From Brachycybe producta (taxonomy: Eukaryota; Arthropoda; Diplopoda; Playtdesmida; Andrognathidae), in NCBI GenBank assembly GCA_036925085.1, contig JAUPFP010000003.1:11279008-11343007 (forward strand): a stretch of 64,000 nucleotides of DNA, written 5' to 3'. Within the stretch, counting starts at the first letter, position 1; each line of letters starts with the position of its first letter. This document shows, one piece after another, positions 21,624-32,690 of the stretch. Position numbers and translations under genes: made by a program. The notes beneath the pieces are model-generated. The model made no database searches. It saw only the letters and a list, made by a program, of their open reading frames with translations, and was not told the DNA's origin.

Positions 21624-23183
21624 CTATAATCTTTGAGCGGTTTTCATATAACATAGTGAGTGATGGTCCGTAACGATCACAAAAGGTTTGTTGAACAGGT
21701 ACGGTCTGAACTTAGTCACTCCATAGATTATGGCGAGGCATTCCTTGTCCGTAGTGGAGTAATTCACCTCTGCAGCTTTTAATGTTCGAGAAACCGCACC
21801 GAGCATTTGTAAAGGTTTGTCTTTAGATTTTTGGTATAGGATCGCTCCAACTCCTTTTCCTGACGCGTTGCTATGCATACTCAGTTCTCCTTGTGGAACA
21901 TAAACTGCTAACACAGGTGCTTCAGTCAGCTTCCTCTTGAGCAGACTGAACACGGCTTCACACTCAATAGTCCACTCAAAGTTGGTTTCCTTTTTCGTAA
22001 GGTTAGTCAGTGGCTTGGCAAAATGAGCGAAATTAACGATATGTTTTCGATAGAATCCTGCCATTCCAAGAAATCGTCTTGTTTCTTTAAGATTCGTAGG
22101 TGCCGGAAGCTCAGAAATCGCTTCCACCTTCTTCAGATCTGGTTGCACTCCTCGAGCGGAAATCAGATGTCCGAGGTACAGCACCTCCTCGTACCCAAAG
22201 TAGCATTTTCCAGGGTTAAGTCTCAGATCGGCATCATCCAATAGATTTAGGATGAGGTTGAGTCGTTCGATGAATTGTTCGAATGTCTTACCGAAGACAA
22301 TGATGTCGTCAAGGTAAACGTGGCAAGTTTCCCATTTATTTCCAGCAAGTAGGATGTCCAGGGCTCTCTGCATAGTTGCTGGTGCGTTGCATAACCCAAA
22401 AGGCATCCTGTTGAACTCAAATAGTCCTCCAGGTGTAATAAATGCGGTCTTTTCCTTGTCCTCATCAGCCATGTTGAACTGCCAATAACAAGACTTCATA
22501 TCAAGGGTGGCATAGTATCGAGCTCCATGAAGTGAATCCAAGGCATCATCGATCCTTGGCAAAGAATAGTTGTCCACTTTCGTTTGGGTGTTTAACCGTC
22601 GATAATCCACACAAAATCGATATTGCCCATCTTTATTTTTGACTAGGACCACGGGAGAAGAGTAAGGTGACTTTGAAGGTCTGATGACACCAGCATCGAG
22701 CATTTCTTGCACATTTGTCTTTATTATGGCACGTTGTTCTGGACTGTGCCTCCTTAAAGGCTCCCGGACCGGCGGCAAGCCATTGGTATCGATCCGGTGT
22801 TGAGTCAAGTTTGTACTTCCCAACTCGTCCTGAGTAAACGCAAATGATGTGTGGTGTCGTCGTAGTAAGTCTTTTAAAATGTCTTTTTGCTCCTTCTTTA
22901 GAGTTGGTCCCAGTTGCATGGCTTCGTCGAACTCCTGATCTGACATTTCCACTTTTCTGATAACGGAAATTTCTGAGGGAGCAACATCTTCCTTGAACTC
23001 GACATCTTGTTCTATGCAGTATTCGGTCTGCATATGAGCAACGATCTCTCCGGTAGCAATTCCGACAGCATTGAGAGTGGTGGTCATGACTTCGATCTTG
23101 AAAGTCATTTCATCTCGCCTTTGCATAATACCAGGAGCAACAAATACTCCTTTCCAAGAACACAGCTTCTCATCAGGAACCAC
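21624..23183 (-). CDS. Gypsy-1 reverse transcriptase and RNase H
   Basis: A 519-residue open frame; its first codon here is GTG and the true frame runs slightly further upstream. RT blocks are clear: YRFCVDYRRLN, YATLDMKSCYWQF (first catalytic Asp), FNRMPFGLCNAPATMQ and YLDDIIVF (active-site YxDD), followed by LGHLIS and FLGMAGFYRKHI. RNase H starts near PLTNLTKKETNFEW; its first acidic position reads SMHSNASG, with Asn where Asp is expected, and DHHSLCYM is present. The frame stops at TAG (21624-21626). Reading continues in the same frame into integrase, so the stop is a mutation in one Pol gene. Confidence 0.9.
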   Translation of the reverse strand: MVPDEKLCSWKGVFVAPGIMQRRDEMTFKIEVMTTTLNAVGIATGEIVAHMQTEYCIEQDVEFKEDVAPSEISVIRKVEMSDQEFDEAMQLGPTLKKEQKDILKDLLRRHHTSFAFTQDELGSTNLTQHRIDTNGLPPVREPLRRHSPEQRAIIKTNVQEMLDAGVIRPSKSPYSSPVVLVKNKDGQYRFCVDYRRLNTQTKVDNYSLPRIDDALDSLHGARYYATLDMKSCYWQFNMADEDKEKTAFITPGGLFEFNRMPFGLCNAPATMQRALDILLAGNKWETCHVYLDDIIVFGKTFEQFIERLNLILNLLDDADLRLNPGKCYFGYEEVLYLGHLISARGVQPDLKKVEAISELPAPTNLKETRRFLGMAGFYRKHIVNFAHFAKPLTNLTKKETNFEWTIECEAVFSLLKRKLTEAPVLAVYVPQGELSMHSNASGKGVGAILYQKSKDKPLQMLGAVSRTLKAAEVNYSTTDKECLAIIYGVTKFRPYLFNKPFVIVTDHHSLCYMKTAQRL

Positions 23184-23214
23184 TGCGAAGATGTCTGTCT
23201 CTCTCAGTATTCGG

Positions 23215-24081
23215 TTAGCCTTTACTCAGCACTTGAGCCTCATCTACAACATGGATGACGTTGATTTCACTCTCTGTCTCCCTGATTTCATCTGACTCTT
23301 TGCTTCTTCCAGGTGGTATGACCCCTTCCTCGGATGCACTTTGCACATAACTCTGTATGCACTGCTGGTAGACTGCTCGATCGAACATGTTTTCTCCAAA
23401 GAAAACTTTGTTGGATTCCATCTCGATTACCAATCGAAAAGCTTTTCCAAGATCTCTTCCCAGTATGGCCTCTTTCTTTCCTTTTATCACTAGAAAACAA
23501 GCTCTTATGGACTTCTCTCCAAGCTCTACAGTGGCGCATATCTGTCCAAGAATTCCGATTGTCGTTCCTCCGATCACTCCAACGGTTGGTGGTGCTACGA
23601 TTGGCTCCACTTGAAGACCCAGCTCTTCCACCTTTGCTTCTGAAAGCACACTTGCGAAAGCTCCAGAGTCGACGAGTAAACGAAGAGGCTTTTGATTGAT
23701 GATGACTGTGACTCGAGGCGACTCGTCTTTGCCATCATATTCTCTGATTTCTTTGGGCTGGCACTGCTCTTTCATGTGCTCCCAGATGCTCTTCATTACT
23801 TTTCTGCAGCAGGTCCTACCCTTGGTTGGATCTCTCTCCTGCTTTTTGGCAGCACAACACTCCCCGGAGTGTGCAATCTGTTCTAGATAGGCTTCACGAC
23901 ATCTGCTCTCACTACAGTGCCTCCTATATTGCTGTAGCATCTCGTACCAAGTCAGATCTTCTTCGGTCCACTTTTCGATGACCTGTATCGTTGTTTCGGT
24001 TCCGTTTCCATTTTCGTTACCGTTTTGAGTTTCCGTAGGGGTTCGTTGACTCTCAGGTGAAGGATCCCCCTCATTCTTCAC
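23215..24081 (-). CDS. Gypsy-1 aspartic protease region
   Basis: A frame of about 288 residues. Its N-terminal half is Cys-rich (CREAYLEQIAHSGECCAAKK) and of unknown role. The protease follows with the catalytic triplet DSG (LLVDSGAFASVLSEA), a beta-rich region with TVGVIGGTTIGILGQ, and ILGRDLGKAFRL at the C-terminal side, as in retropepsins. It ends in TAA at 23215. The RT frame lies one base away and overlaps conceptually just upstream, so a +1 change (mutation or recoding) is needed to connect the two. Confidence 0.8.
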   Translation of the reverse strand: MKNEGDPSPESQRTPTETQNGNENGNGTETTIQVIEKWTEEDLTWYEMLQQYRRHCSESRCREAYLEQIAHSGECCAAKKQERDPTKGRTCCRKVMKSIWEHMKEQCQPKEIREYDGKDESPRVTVIINQKPLRLLVDSGAFASVLSEAKVEELGLQVEPIVAPPTVGVIGGTTIGILGQICATVELGEKSIRACFLVIKGKKEAILGRDLGKAFRLVIEMESNKVFFGENMFDRAVYQQCIQSYVQSASEEGVIPPGRSKESDEIRETESEINVIHVVDEAQVLSKG

Positions 24082-24086
24082 CCCTC

Positions 24087-24563
24087 CTAGTTTAACCCAT
24101 CAACTAGGGCAGTCAATGGAATGCAGCTGACTTTATCCTCCAGATAGACGACAGCCAATTCCGTTCCGTTTGATCCAATTACTATATCCGTCAGGTAGAG
24201 TTCCTCCAGTTCACGCTCCTCATCTGTGAGTTCGTTGAGGGTATTTCGTGTCGGACAGTTCCTGAAGAAGTGTCCCATTCCTTGACATTTGTAGCACTTT
24301 GCCTTGGTCTCATCCACTTTTTTCCTTACAGCCGATGAGCTTCGGGCAGCTCCAGTCGCCGCCGATTCACTCTTTGTGCTCCTCGAATTTGTCGAGGTTC
24401 GGTTCGGATTTCTGGACGAACCATTCGTATTGTTTGAGCTTGGTGCATACGCTGAACCTGAAGAATTCGCAGCATTGTTGTTTCCCTGCACTGTAGATCT
24501 GGAGTTTGACGTCCTGCTGGAAGTTCTACCAGTAGATCTTTCAGCTCGATCTTCCTTTTCCAT
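24087..24563 (-). CDS. Gypsy-1 Gag nucleocapsid with one zinc knuckle
   Basis: A frame of 158 residues, rich in S, N, T and R in its first two thirds, then a single CCHC knuckle (CYKCQGMGHFFRNC, spacing C-x2-C-x4-H-x4-C) at about residues 91-104. It ends at a TAG, and the protease frame starts 6 bases further on in another register, the usual place for a Gag-Pol frame change in gypsy elements. Confidence 0.75.
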   Translation of the reverse strand: MEKEDRAERSTGRTSSRTSNSRSTVQGNNNAANSSGSAYAPSSNNTNGSSRNPNRTSTNSRSTKSESAATGAARSSSAVRKKVDETKAKCYKCQGMGHFFRNCPTRNTLNELTDEERELEELYLTDIVIGSNGTELAVVYLEDKVSCIPLTALVDGLN

Positions 24564-24567
24564 CCTC

Positions 24568-26557
24568 TCATCGATTCAGCTTCCATCTCCCAGCCAAGAA
24601 CAAGGTGCTCTCCATGTTAACAACGTACTTCATGAAGGCTTTCAAGTTGGTGCTAGGAGCGGCTAGCACTGCATCGCTCATAGTAAGGTGTAATGCTTCG
24701 CGAATCTGTCCTATTCGCAAACCATCAGTCATAACCGTGTAAAGTCTTTCGGATAACCGTAGGAATTTTCTGATGAAAGATGGAGTGGGCTCTCCCTCTT
24801 TTTGCTTCATATCTGTCAATTCCTTTTTCAGGATCAGATCCTCGTCAGGTCGTTCGTAGGCTTCCAACATCTTTTTTTTTAATCCGTACCAGTCCAAACC
24901 TGGATTACGAGCTCTAGTCTGTGATAACCAGTGACAAACGTCCTTCTTTACACATGTTATGTAGAAGTAGCGATGTCTGAGTGACCATTCATATAGAGCG
25001 GCGATCGTTTCAAACTCCTCTAGAAATTCATTAACCTGACCATTCCCTGTAAAAGGTTTCAGTTGGTCAAGGGGATGACGGTGACCGTATCGTCAGTTCA
25101 GTTCCTCCACAGTGAGTTCACGGACTACAGGCTGTGGGCACTCATTCCTTGAATCCTCCTGTGATGATTCAACCTCTTCACTTCGATGGCTGGAAGGAAG
25201 CCTGTGGTAGACTGCTTCCTCTACTGTCCCTCTGGCCCCGGCCCGTGGCTCGGGTTCACTTCGGATTAGAAGAGGAATTCCCTCCGGTCGTCTATCGAAG
25301 TCCCTGCTCCTCATGTCTTCAGAGAGAGCAGGTTGGTGGCGCTGCACAATTGGAATCGGCCCTTCAGTTGAAGACTGGGCCGGAACTTGTGCTGATTCCG
25401 AAACGACAGGTTGAGGTTGCGAATTGATCATAGTATCCAACCGGATAGGACTGTTCAGTATGAGCTGACTGTACAGCTCGCAAAGTCAAAGTAGGCTGGA
25501 TAGACACCTCAGTCCGACTTGATTGCCTTTGTGGTACCGGCCGTAATGGTTGAAACACTCGAGTTGATGTTTCCGGCTGAGCTGGTTGAATTGTTCGAAG
25601 ATGTTGTTCAGTTCGAGCAGGAGAAAACATTTGCACAGGTGAGACAGGTTGAGTAACCTGTATAGGTTGATAAGACTGAACAGGCTGCTCATAAAAAACA
25701 GGCTGTACAGGCTGAGGTGGCTGTTGATACCCCCCAAATGTTTCAAACCCCTGTGGTCTGCTTTGTGGATACTGGGGCCCCATTGGTGGGAAGGGCCCTT
25801 GTGGCTCCCCAAAGTAAGGTCCCATATTAACTGCGGCCCGCTGTTGGGTACCACCAATGTCTGCATAAACATTGCCATACGTCGGCATCATTGTTTGTGG
25901 ATAATGGTGTGGTCCCATAGAGTAGTATTGGGGAAAATTCAAATTTTCCCGCCTATCCATTGCCATAGTGTTGTGAGGAAAAGGATTTGAATTCCCTCTC
26001 AAATTTGTTGACACGGGGTTGGTGAGAAAATGTGCTGATGTCATGGGATAAAAATATCCTGATTGGCTTGAAGAAATTCCAGCTGTTGGAATTTGCTGAG
26101 CCATTATTGGTCGAGTATAAACTGATGACGTAGTAGCTCCTCCCATCCCGATGCTAATTGGTCCAGGGGTTATGTGTGTTGAAACCCCCCATTGGTTGTT
26201 ATGATTTCTCTCACTTACTTGAGAAGATGATGTCATCATGGAGTGTCTACCAAAGAAAGTAGCGGCTCCATTCTGTTCACTAGAATACAATGGACTGAGT
26301 TGTGGAGCGCTCCGCTCAAACGGAGCAGCATCCAATATGGCGTCCGGTGAAGACATGGATCTTGTATTCATTTCTTCTCCACGTGCTGTTAGAGGAGAGT
26401 CGGTCGATGGAAAATCAGGGAAATTTCCCCTTTCCATCGTTCGATTTTGAAAATTCAAATTTCCTCTATAGGAAATCAATGGATTTCTTCTCGTACGGGG
26501 GGTTCTGGAGAACCCTACCGCCGATAGAATCTTCGAATTGACCGTTGGACTGGTCAA
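24568..26557 (-). pseudogene. Gypsy-1 Gag, N-terminal and capsid parts
   Basis: The first frame (26557-25364) is rich in P, Q, S and G with YP and QP repeats, a long disordered N-terminal region. It shifts into 25440-25093. After another break the capsid region (about 25080-24570) has the retrotransposon Gag pattern: an F-x-G start, FLEEFETIAALYEW, then a W-containing helix and DWYGLKKKMLEAYERP. Gag forms the particle that packages element RNA. The frame continues as the nucleocapsid frame at 24563-24087. Frame breaks near 25430, 25093 and 24568 make this copy non-functional unless some are sequencing errors. Confidence 0.75.
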
Positions 26558-26863
26558 TTTCCACCGGACTTGAAGACGGATTCATCATCCGGTGAGTTGT
26601 TTTGTTTTTTCTTTATTATTTTTCGATTTCCCCGGATATTTTGGGAAACCTGAAGTGTCTTTTAGTGTCTTTAGAATACTTTTACATCACAAAAAGTTAT
26701 TTTCAAGCACTAACACAAGCACTTTCACTGTTTTTTTCGGTCGAAATTCGACCACACATACACAAATTACACTTTAGTTCGTTAGATCTCCCTCCCGACC
26801 CACGAAAAACTTCTTGAAACCGTCTTTTTCAAGTTATTTCGGGACGAACGAGTGGGGTGCAGG

Positions 26864-26881
26864 TACCCCGCACCTCCACCA
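26864..26881 (-). promoter_or_regulatory. tRNA primer-binding site of Gypsy-1
   Basis: Two bases after the 5' LTR the minus strand reads TGGTGGAGGTGCGGGGTA, starting with the TGG that pairs with a tRNA CCA end. The matching tRNA would end in CACCTCC-A-CCA; which tRNA this is cannot be told by eye. Confidence 0.7.
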
Positions 26882-26883
26882 AA

Positions 26884-27383
26884 TGTAACACGCCGAGATT
26901 CTGTTTCCGGGCGGTCCTACTTCGTGGGGAACCTGAACCTGAGCTCACTCGATTTTATGTCCCTAAATAAAGTTTGGACGGAGTCGGAGAGAATGTAGAA
27001 ACGAACTTTTAATAAAATATTTACAAGACATAAATTATGAAGACACTTTATAAAAGAAGAACCTCAAAAGGCTTAGACTGTTCCTTTCCCGTCCAGATTG
27101 ATGATCAGCTGAGAAAGAACAGCTGATATTTGAATTTGCCTCTCAGTTTGATAGCGATCGTCTACGCCCCTCTTGTGACGTAGCGATCGCCTGATTGGTC
27201 AATTCATCTATCAGCCGTGACGGATCAGCTGTCATCAGCCTGGCCTCATGGATCTAGCTATCAATTGAAAAGAGAAAGGGGAGGAAAGGAAGGGAGATCG
27301 ATACGATGATCGATCTCTTCATAGTGATTATGCGGCACATTTATTAACCCTTATTGGCCCAGACACCCAGAATGTGGCGTGTC

Positions 27384-27386
<3 letters not shown>
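26884..27386 (-). repeat. 5' LTR of Gypsy-1
   Basis: 503 bp with the same termini as the 3' LTR. On the minus strand it is followed by two T and then the primer-binding site. Confidence 0.92.
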
Positions 27387-27446
<60 letters not shown>

Positions 27447-27645
27447 CGAAAAGATTCTATATATATATATAAAGAAAAGATTTTATGTACTGTATATGCA
27501 GAAAACTTCTATATATATATATATATATATGAAGAAATGTGAGGCATATGCATATAAGTAAAGATTATATGCATATAGGGGAGAATTTTATATATACGAT
27601 AAGTAATGTATATATAGCCCAAACGGCGCCTCATATTAAAGGATC
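27387..27645. repeat. TA microsatellite repeat, right flank of Gypsy-1
   Basis: TA runs with modules shared with 345-460 and 1457-1560 (opposite strand), ending in GGCGCCTCATATTAAA. It continues the repeat interrupted by Gypsy-1 at 16055. Confidence 0.75.
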
Positions 27646-28015
27646 TTTTCGTTGTCTGTTACTCCTCACGCTTGCACCTGATTAAAAACCGGTAGATCGT
27701 GTAGTCTTTCCTGGTCTCATTTAGTGTTGGTGATCCATGTTTGCACCTGGATTGGTGGCTCTAAATGAAGAAATGTTAAAGTTTCTCTTTTGACTTAGAA
27801 AAGATCAAAAATAAAGATTTCAGCAACATTTGCGAATTTCGCCAAAATTCACTCTTTTTACTCAAAAACACTGACTTATATACCCAAAAAAAGGATTCTG
27901 AGAAAACTTTCTCAAAATGCTCTAATTGGTTACTTGCAAAAAATAAAAACCAATTAAACCAATCAGATTGATTGACCAGTGGTCAAGAAAATATTAAATA
28001 TGACTCATCTCTTTT
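27646..28015 (-). mobile_element. Partial LTR, family A (5' part)
   Basis: Reverse-complement similarity to about 715-1270: GACCACTGGTCAATC, the run with CTCAG...TCC before a TATATAAG box (27875-27882), and CAGGTGCAAACATGG. It breaks next to the TA repeat at the GGATC site. Confidence 0.65.
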
Positions 28016-28340
28016 AAATAATGCAATACACAAAAACTGCAACCCCATTGACCTAGTGTTGTCATTTATCAGGAAGATCTCTTAATGTTAAGGGTGGGAC
28101 TTTGAGGAAAGGGCCTAGGCCCCAGCGAGGTGTGAACCAAACAAGAATATTGGTATCCTAGTCTCTTTAATGGGAGTAGGTCAACTCTCTGTCATCCCTC
28201 TGTAAAGTTGTACAAAGCTCCATGCCACTTGACAAAAAACGACCCAGGATCGCTCCTGGATCTTGACTGATCAGTTCATTAGCCTAACCAAAGCAGTCTG
28301 AAAAGCTAATCTAAGGCTGTGGTTTGTAATGAAAATGTAA

Positions 28341-28481
28341 ACGAAGTCTGTTACTATAGTCTAGTCAGTCCTATATTAGAATATTTTTCTCTAATTTGGA
28401 ACCGGCTTAGAAATAACATAAAACATAAAATAGAAATGGTAGAACATAGGGCTGTAAAATTTGTGAATGGAAAATAATGTA
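28341..28481 (+). pseudogene. Non-LTR retrotransposon RT, C-terminal scrap
   Basis: The + frame reads YYSLVSPILEYFSLIW, then IEMVEHRAVKFVNG before a stop. This is the characteristic end of reverse transcriptases of the CR1/Jockey/L2 type (a V-x-P-I-L-E-Y block, then W, then E-x-V-x-x-R-A). Nothing convincing remains upstream, so it is a short 5'-truncated relic. Confidence 0.65.
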
Positions 28482-28559
28482 CATGTATACCGAAAGTGTA
28501 TTTTCTATGCTTCAGTAACTACAATGGGAGACCCATCATTGGCAATAGCTTTTGTAACA

Positions 28560-28960
28560 TTCAATAACTCCTGATCCCGCCAAAACCATAGCCTGGGGGT
28601 AAACAACTCCTGCTTGTCCTTTCCTCCTCTCTGACTCATACTTCTGACTCATATCGAAGTGGCGGATTGATACTCTTAGGACCATGGTCACTTGTACCTG
28701 GTTACACCTCGTAGCTGTACACAGGTCCAAGGTATAAAAGGAACATGTTCCTTGTTGTTCATCGTCCTTCTCTTTGCTCAACTTTGTATTACGTAGATTC
28801 TTATCCGTACCACATCATGGGCATGAGGACGCACCTTTAATCAACAATATTCATTCTTGTAATCATGATGTTTCTGAGCAAGGATGAATAAAAGCGTTAC
28901 AATGAGAAACTGCTTTGTCTTTATGTCTGGAAACTAATACTTCTCTAAACAGGCCGGAGA
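28560..28960 (+). mobile_element. Possible solo LTR or promoter-bearing repeat
   Basis: A TATA box (GGTATAAAAGG at 28731-28741) is followed about 150 bases later by AATAAA (28886-28891), the U3-R-U5 order of an LTR. Termini and target duplications were not resolved. It could instead be part of the neighbouring non-LTR relic. Confidence 0.3.
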
Positions 28961-28969
28961 CACCATAAG

Positions 28970-31900
28970 GCAAGGAGACATAAATCCTAGAGCAGCTACA
29001 GCATCTTCAATTGGCAACAGACAAAGGAAGATGCATATCAGCATCAATCAGGAGAGATGGCCACCATCCTTCTGCAAAGATTGCACCCCTGCACAGAAGG
29101 ATGATCACAATCGATCACCATCCGACTAATTCTGTAACTCGAATCTTCTTCGTGCGGTCACTGCGCGATCAGGAGAAGAAACGAGTTATGGGAAACATCA
29201 TCATCAAGTTGGTAAAATTATAAGGTCGACGTCAAAAGCTCACACTTTGGTCAATTTGATTTTTGCCAAATAGGAATGCAGTATTTTATTTTTGCACCAT
29301 ATAAAACCTGCTCTTCAGAATCAGTAGTATTCTAAACGGAATACTAAAGCTGCTTTTTGCTTTTCGCTGTAAAAATAAAAAAAACAATGTATTGATTTTA
29401 AAATATAACCAAACCAAATTAATGTCTCAAAAAAGATATCAATAAAGCATGTCATTCACACCTTTTTTACTAAATGGGCAACTACTGTTCACATCTACTA
29501 TTATTGGACAAAATTACTACGTTCCTTTTTGCGAAAATCAAATTGAGCAAAGCTATCGCCAATGACAGACCAATAGGAGTCATTAATTAGCAGCCACAAG
29601 AAATGAGCAAAGCCTTGCCCTTTTCGGCCATTTGCTGACTGATAATAACATTGCTCTGCTTAATGGCTTGTTAACTTTGAATGCCATTGAATGCCTCAAA
29701 GTATTATTGGCTAGAACTTATGCATATTTTTGGTCTTTTCCCCAAACGTTATTAGATTATGGAATTCTCTTCTTGTCGTTTGTTAGGACAATTTTAATTT
29801 AACAATGATGTCTTATTTTATATAAATGACAATCATTTATGATCGGGATCAAGAATGGCATAGCTAGGTTTAGTTGTGCTCCCCTCTGCCTCTGCTGCTT
29901 AAAACATTGTGCCCCCTTTGCACCCCTGAAATGCGGTCTCCAAACATACTGCATCCTAGCAGTCACAGAGGCTGTTGGTTCCCAGCTATGCCCCCTATGC
30001 TCCCCTGCCGCCTGGCTTTTCAGCTGATTGTAGGCATCTTGCTCGATGCCATTGTGAACTGCTGGCAACAGCAGCCCACCTCCTTTGATTTCAGGAAGCT
30101 TGAAGGCCTGAGGGGAATGTCAGTTGTGAACCCTGAAGTGGGTGTGTCCAGCTCCTAGTCAGGCCTGATCTGTGAGTGAGGAATGCCACTAGCTAGACCC
30201 CTTAGTCCTGTGAGGCTTAGTCTCAGAGAAATGATCCAGGGAGTGGATCTCTGTTGCCCAATTGTCAGGGTCATGCTGCCTTCATTTGTGCACCCCAAGT
30301 ACTTATGTCTGTGAACAATCATCTTTTGGAGATGAATGTGGACACTGGAAATAGGACTTGTGTGTGGAATGGAATGTCTTTGTCTTATCAGTAAACATCC
30401 ACCAAGGTAGAATTAACAATTGTTTTGATTTTCAGGTTCAAAGCCAATGAAGGCTTTTACAGTTCGTAGCAAGGAAAATTGGTGTACTTATCTCAATAAT
30501 GTCAAATTCATTTATTTTGGTTGATTTAAGCGAATTTTATTAAGACAGCTTTAATATAATAATTTTACAGTAAGTTCTGATTGGAAATATTTACTGTCTT
30601 TTATATGGCAGTATACATTATGATTTCAAGTTTACTACATTAAAAGACAAAATAACAAAGAATCCCAATATAAGGTTTCTTTTCATAAATAGTTATACTA
30701 TGTATGTGCTTTTCCATTTTGTTTCCTCTCCCTTTACCCTTTCATCCTATTGTTTTGACACCACCTGTTCAGTCCACCCAACCATGTGTATTCCAATTTG
30801 GGTCTCTTGCCCACTTTTATTGATTTAGTTCCCCAACCTTTTATATTTTGGGTTCCTTGCCCACTCTTAGTTTTGGTGTCACTCAACCCATATTTTCTTT
30901 ATTTTGGGTCCCTTGCCCACTCTAAATTTTGGTATCACTCAACCCTTATTTTTTTATTTTGTGTCCCTTGCCAACTCTATTTTTTGTGTCACTCAACCCT
31001 TATTTTCTTTATTTTGGGTTTCTTATCCACCCTATTTTTTGTGTGGCCAATTATTAATAATAAATTTTTATGTACTACCACAATAGTTGAACCTCTTCTT
31101 TGAAACCTTTTCTGTTTCACCACACTTTTTTATTTAGATTGATATTCCCCTTTCACTTATTTTCACTTTCTTTACTTCCACTTTTTAACTTTTCTCTTCA
31201 CAATAGCTTTTCAGCAGTATTTCCAAGCAGTATCTCCTGACATGTAATCTCTTCGGACTCCAATGTCAGACTCCTAAAATTTGACATGGCTACCTCTTTT
31301 ATTACCTACGTTTCCCGAATGTTGTTTCCTGTTATTGTAAATTTGTGTGGTTAATTTTTCCCTACGTTAAGCCTTTTCTCCGATGTTATCGCATCTATTT
31401 TTGTGACGTGAAGTTCCCGTCGTCCAACGTTATCAAGCGTTCTATCGTTTTTCTTTTTGTTCTCATCCTGTTTTTGTTTTTCGTAATAATAATCTTATTT
31501 TTTTTACCCTTTTTTGTTTAATTAGGTTAAACTAATGTTAATTATGTTTTCTCCCTAACTTTCTTTTCTTAATTTGCATGATTTTGTCTAATTTTAGTGT
31601 TATTCCATTTGAATTTGGTTTATTTTATCTAAATAGTTCTTTACTCGTTTCAGCATCTTTTAATAATTTATTTTAATGTTTGTTATTAATTAATTACCAA
31701 ATTGTTAATAATAACTTAGTTATTATTAATTATTAACTCTTTTTTGCCTTTCTTTTTTTTTACTTCCCTTTATAGGCTTCCCTAAATAGGCCTGTTTCAA
31801 TTACTGCTCTACATTTTTATCATGATGGAAAGGCCACCAAACATAACCATTGGCAAAATTCAGGATTTTCCAAAAGCTGTATTACAACATCTGTAGTTTT

Positions 31901-32155
31901 TTCAAGTTTGTTTAGCCAGGCTTTATAGAGAAATTCTAGTACTAGTCAGAAAGTTAATCTTTAACTTTTGTGATATTCTTACATAATATCTCAGATTAAG
32001 AAAATTTCACAATATACAACATTTCAAGCAAATACTTTGCTTAATACTGGCATAAGACTGTCTTGCAATAGTTTTTACCTTAACATCTTCATTTTGTTTT
32101 ACTCATGAAAAATGCAACATAAAATTGGCCATGGCCAAATACAAGCCTGGGAAAG
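28970..32155. other. Non-coding stretch with one minisatellite
   Basis: No frame here is supported. The segment 29850-30300 is more GC-rich and CpG-poor but has no recognisable feature. A 55-bp tandem repeat lies at 30790-31045 (listed separately), and 31130-31780 is T-rich. Confidence 0.4.
30790..31045. repeat. 55-bp minisatellite, five units
   Basis: TTGCCCACTCT-type cores recur near 30806, 30856, 30912, 30967 and 31021, each with GTGTCACTCAACCC and TTATTTTGGGT blocks. The apparent 105-residue frame across it is produced by the repeat. Confidence 0.75.
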
Positions 32156-32162
32156 TAAATTT

Positions 32163-32690
32163 TGTAACGACACGACTGGTCCGTCATAATACCTCGGGGA
32201 AATTAAAACAAAACTTACCCGGCTCCAAACGGGAACGGGATCGCACCTGTAGCAGCTCTTTTCACGGTCAACTTGGGTAGCACCGACGCTACCCGGAGTC
32301 TCCCTCGCCGGACACGACAGTTAATGAGCCGCCACAACGAGAATATCATGGTGGAACCCTTCCACCGCGAGCCGATGCAAGTACCGGCCGAAACAAGCCA
32401 AAAACAGGATGGTTGAATCCCCTGAGAATTCCACTTACCACGGTACTCCCCAATAAAGGACACAACACTGAAAGTAAGTTTAAAATAAAACGGTATATTT
32501 ATTACTTACAGTTGAAATCGAAACAGCAGTGGTTATATTCACACAACTTGGCAGGTGCATTCCATGAGCCCAAGCCACCATAAAAACAAATGAAGGCCAA
32601 AAGGCAAACAAAAGAAGATAATAGAGGCCTCCCTGGCCTCCAGCATGGATGATCCACAAGTTGACTAGTCTGCTGCTTATGTTGCTTCTA
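32163..32690. mobile_element. LTR fragment, family D
   Basis: Begins TGTAACGACACGACTGG and follows the same order of blocks as 41134-41856 and 61046-61785: ACTTACC near 60 bases in, AAGTACCGGCCGAAA, GGTACTCCCCAATAAA, then GAGGCCTCC. The right-hand end was not found, so it is truncated or diverged. Confidence 0.65.

Larger units (their letters stand above)
16056..27386 (-). mobile_element. Gypsy-1: nearly full-length Ty3/gypsy LTR retrotransposon
   Basis: An 11.3-kb element on the minus strand. In order of transcription: LTR 26884-27386, primer-binding site 26864-26881, gag 26557-24087, protease 24081-23215, RT/RNase H and integrase 23183-20112, an unidentified 3' frame 19252-17222, polypurine tract 16586-16594 and LTR 16056-16585. 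It lies inside a TA microsatellite, so the 4-5 bp target duplication (ATAT on both sides) cannot be proved. The two LTRs differ by several substitutions and a few small indels (530 versus 503 bp), so insertion is not very recent. Pol has two nonsense codons and at least one frame break, and gag is also broken. Confidence 0.92.

Noticed and set aside
30786-31103. A 105-residue frame with repeated hydrophobic segments that looks like a membrane protein.
   Set aside because: It is produced by a 55-bp minisatellite with T-rich units; no start context or homologue pattern.
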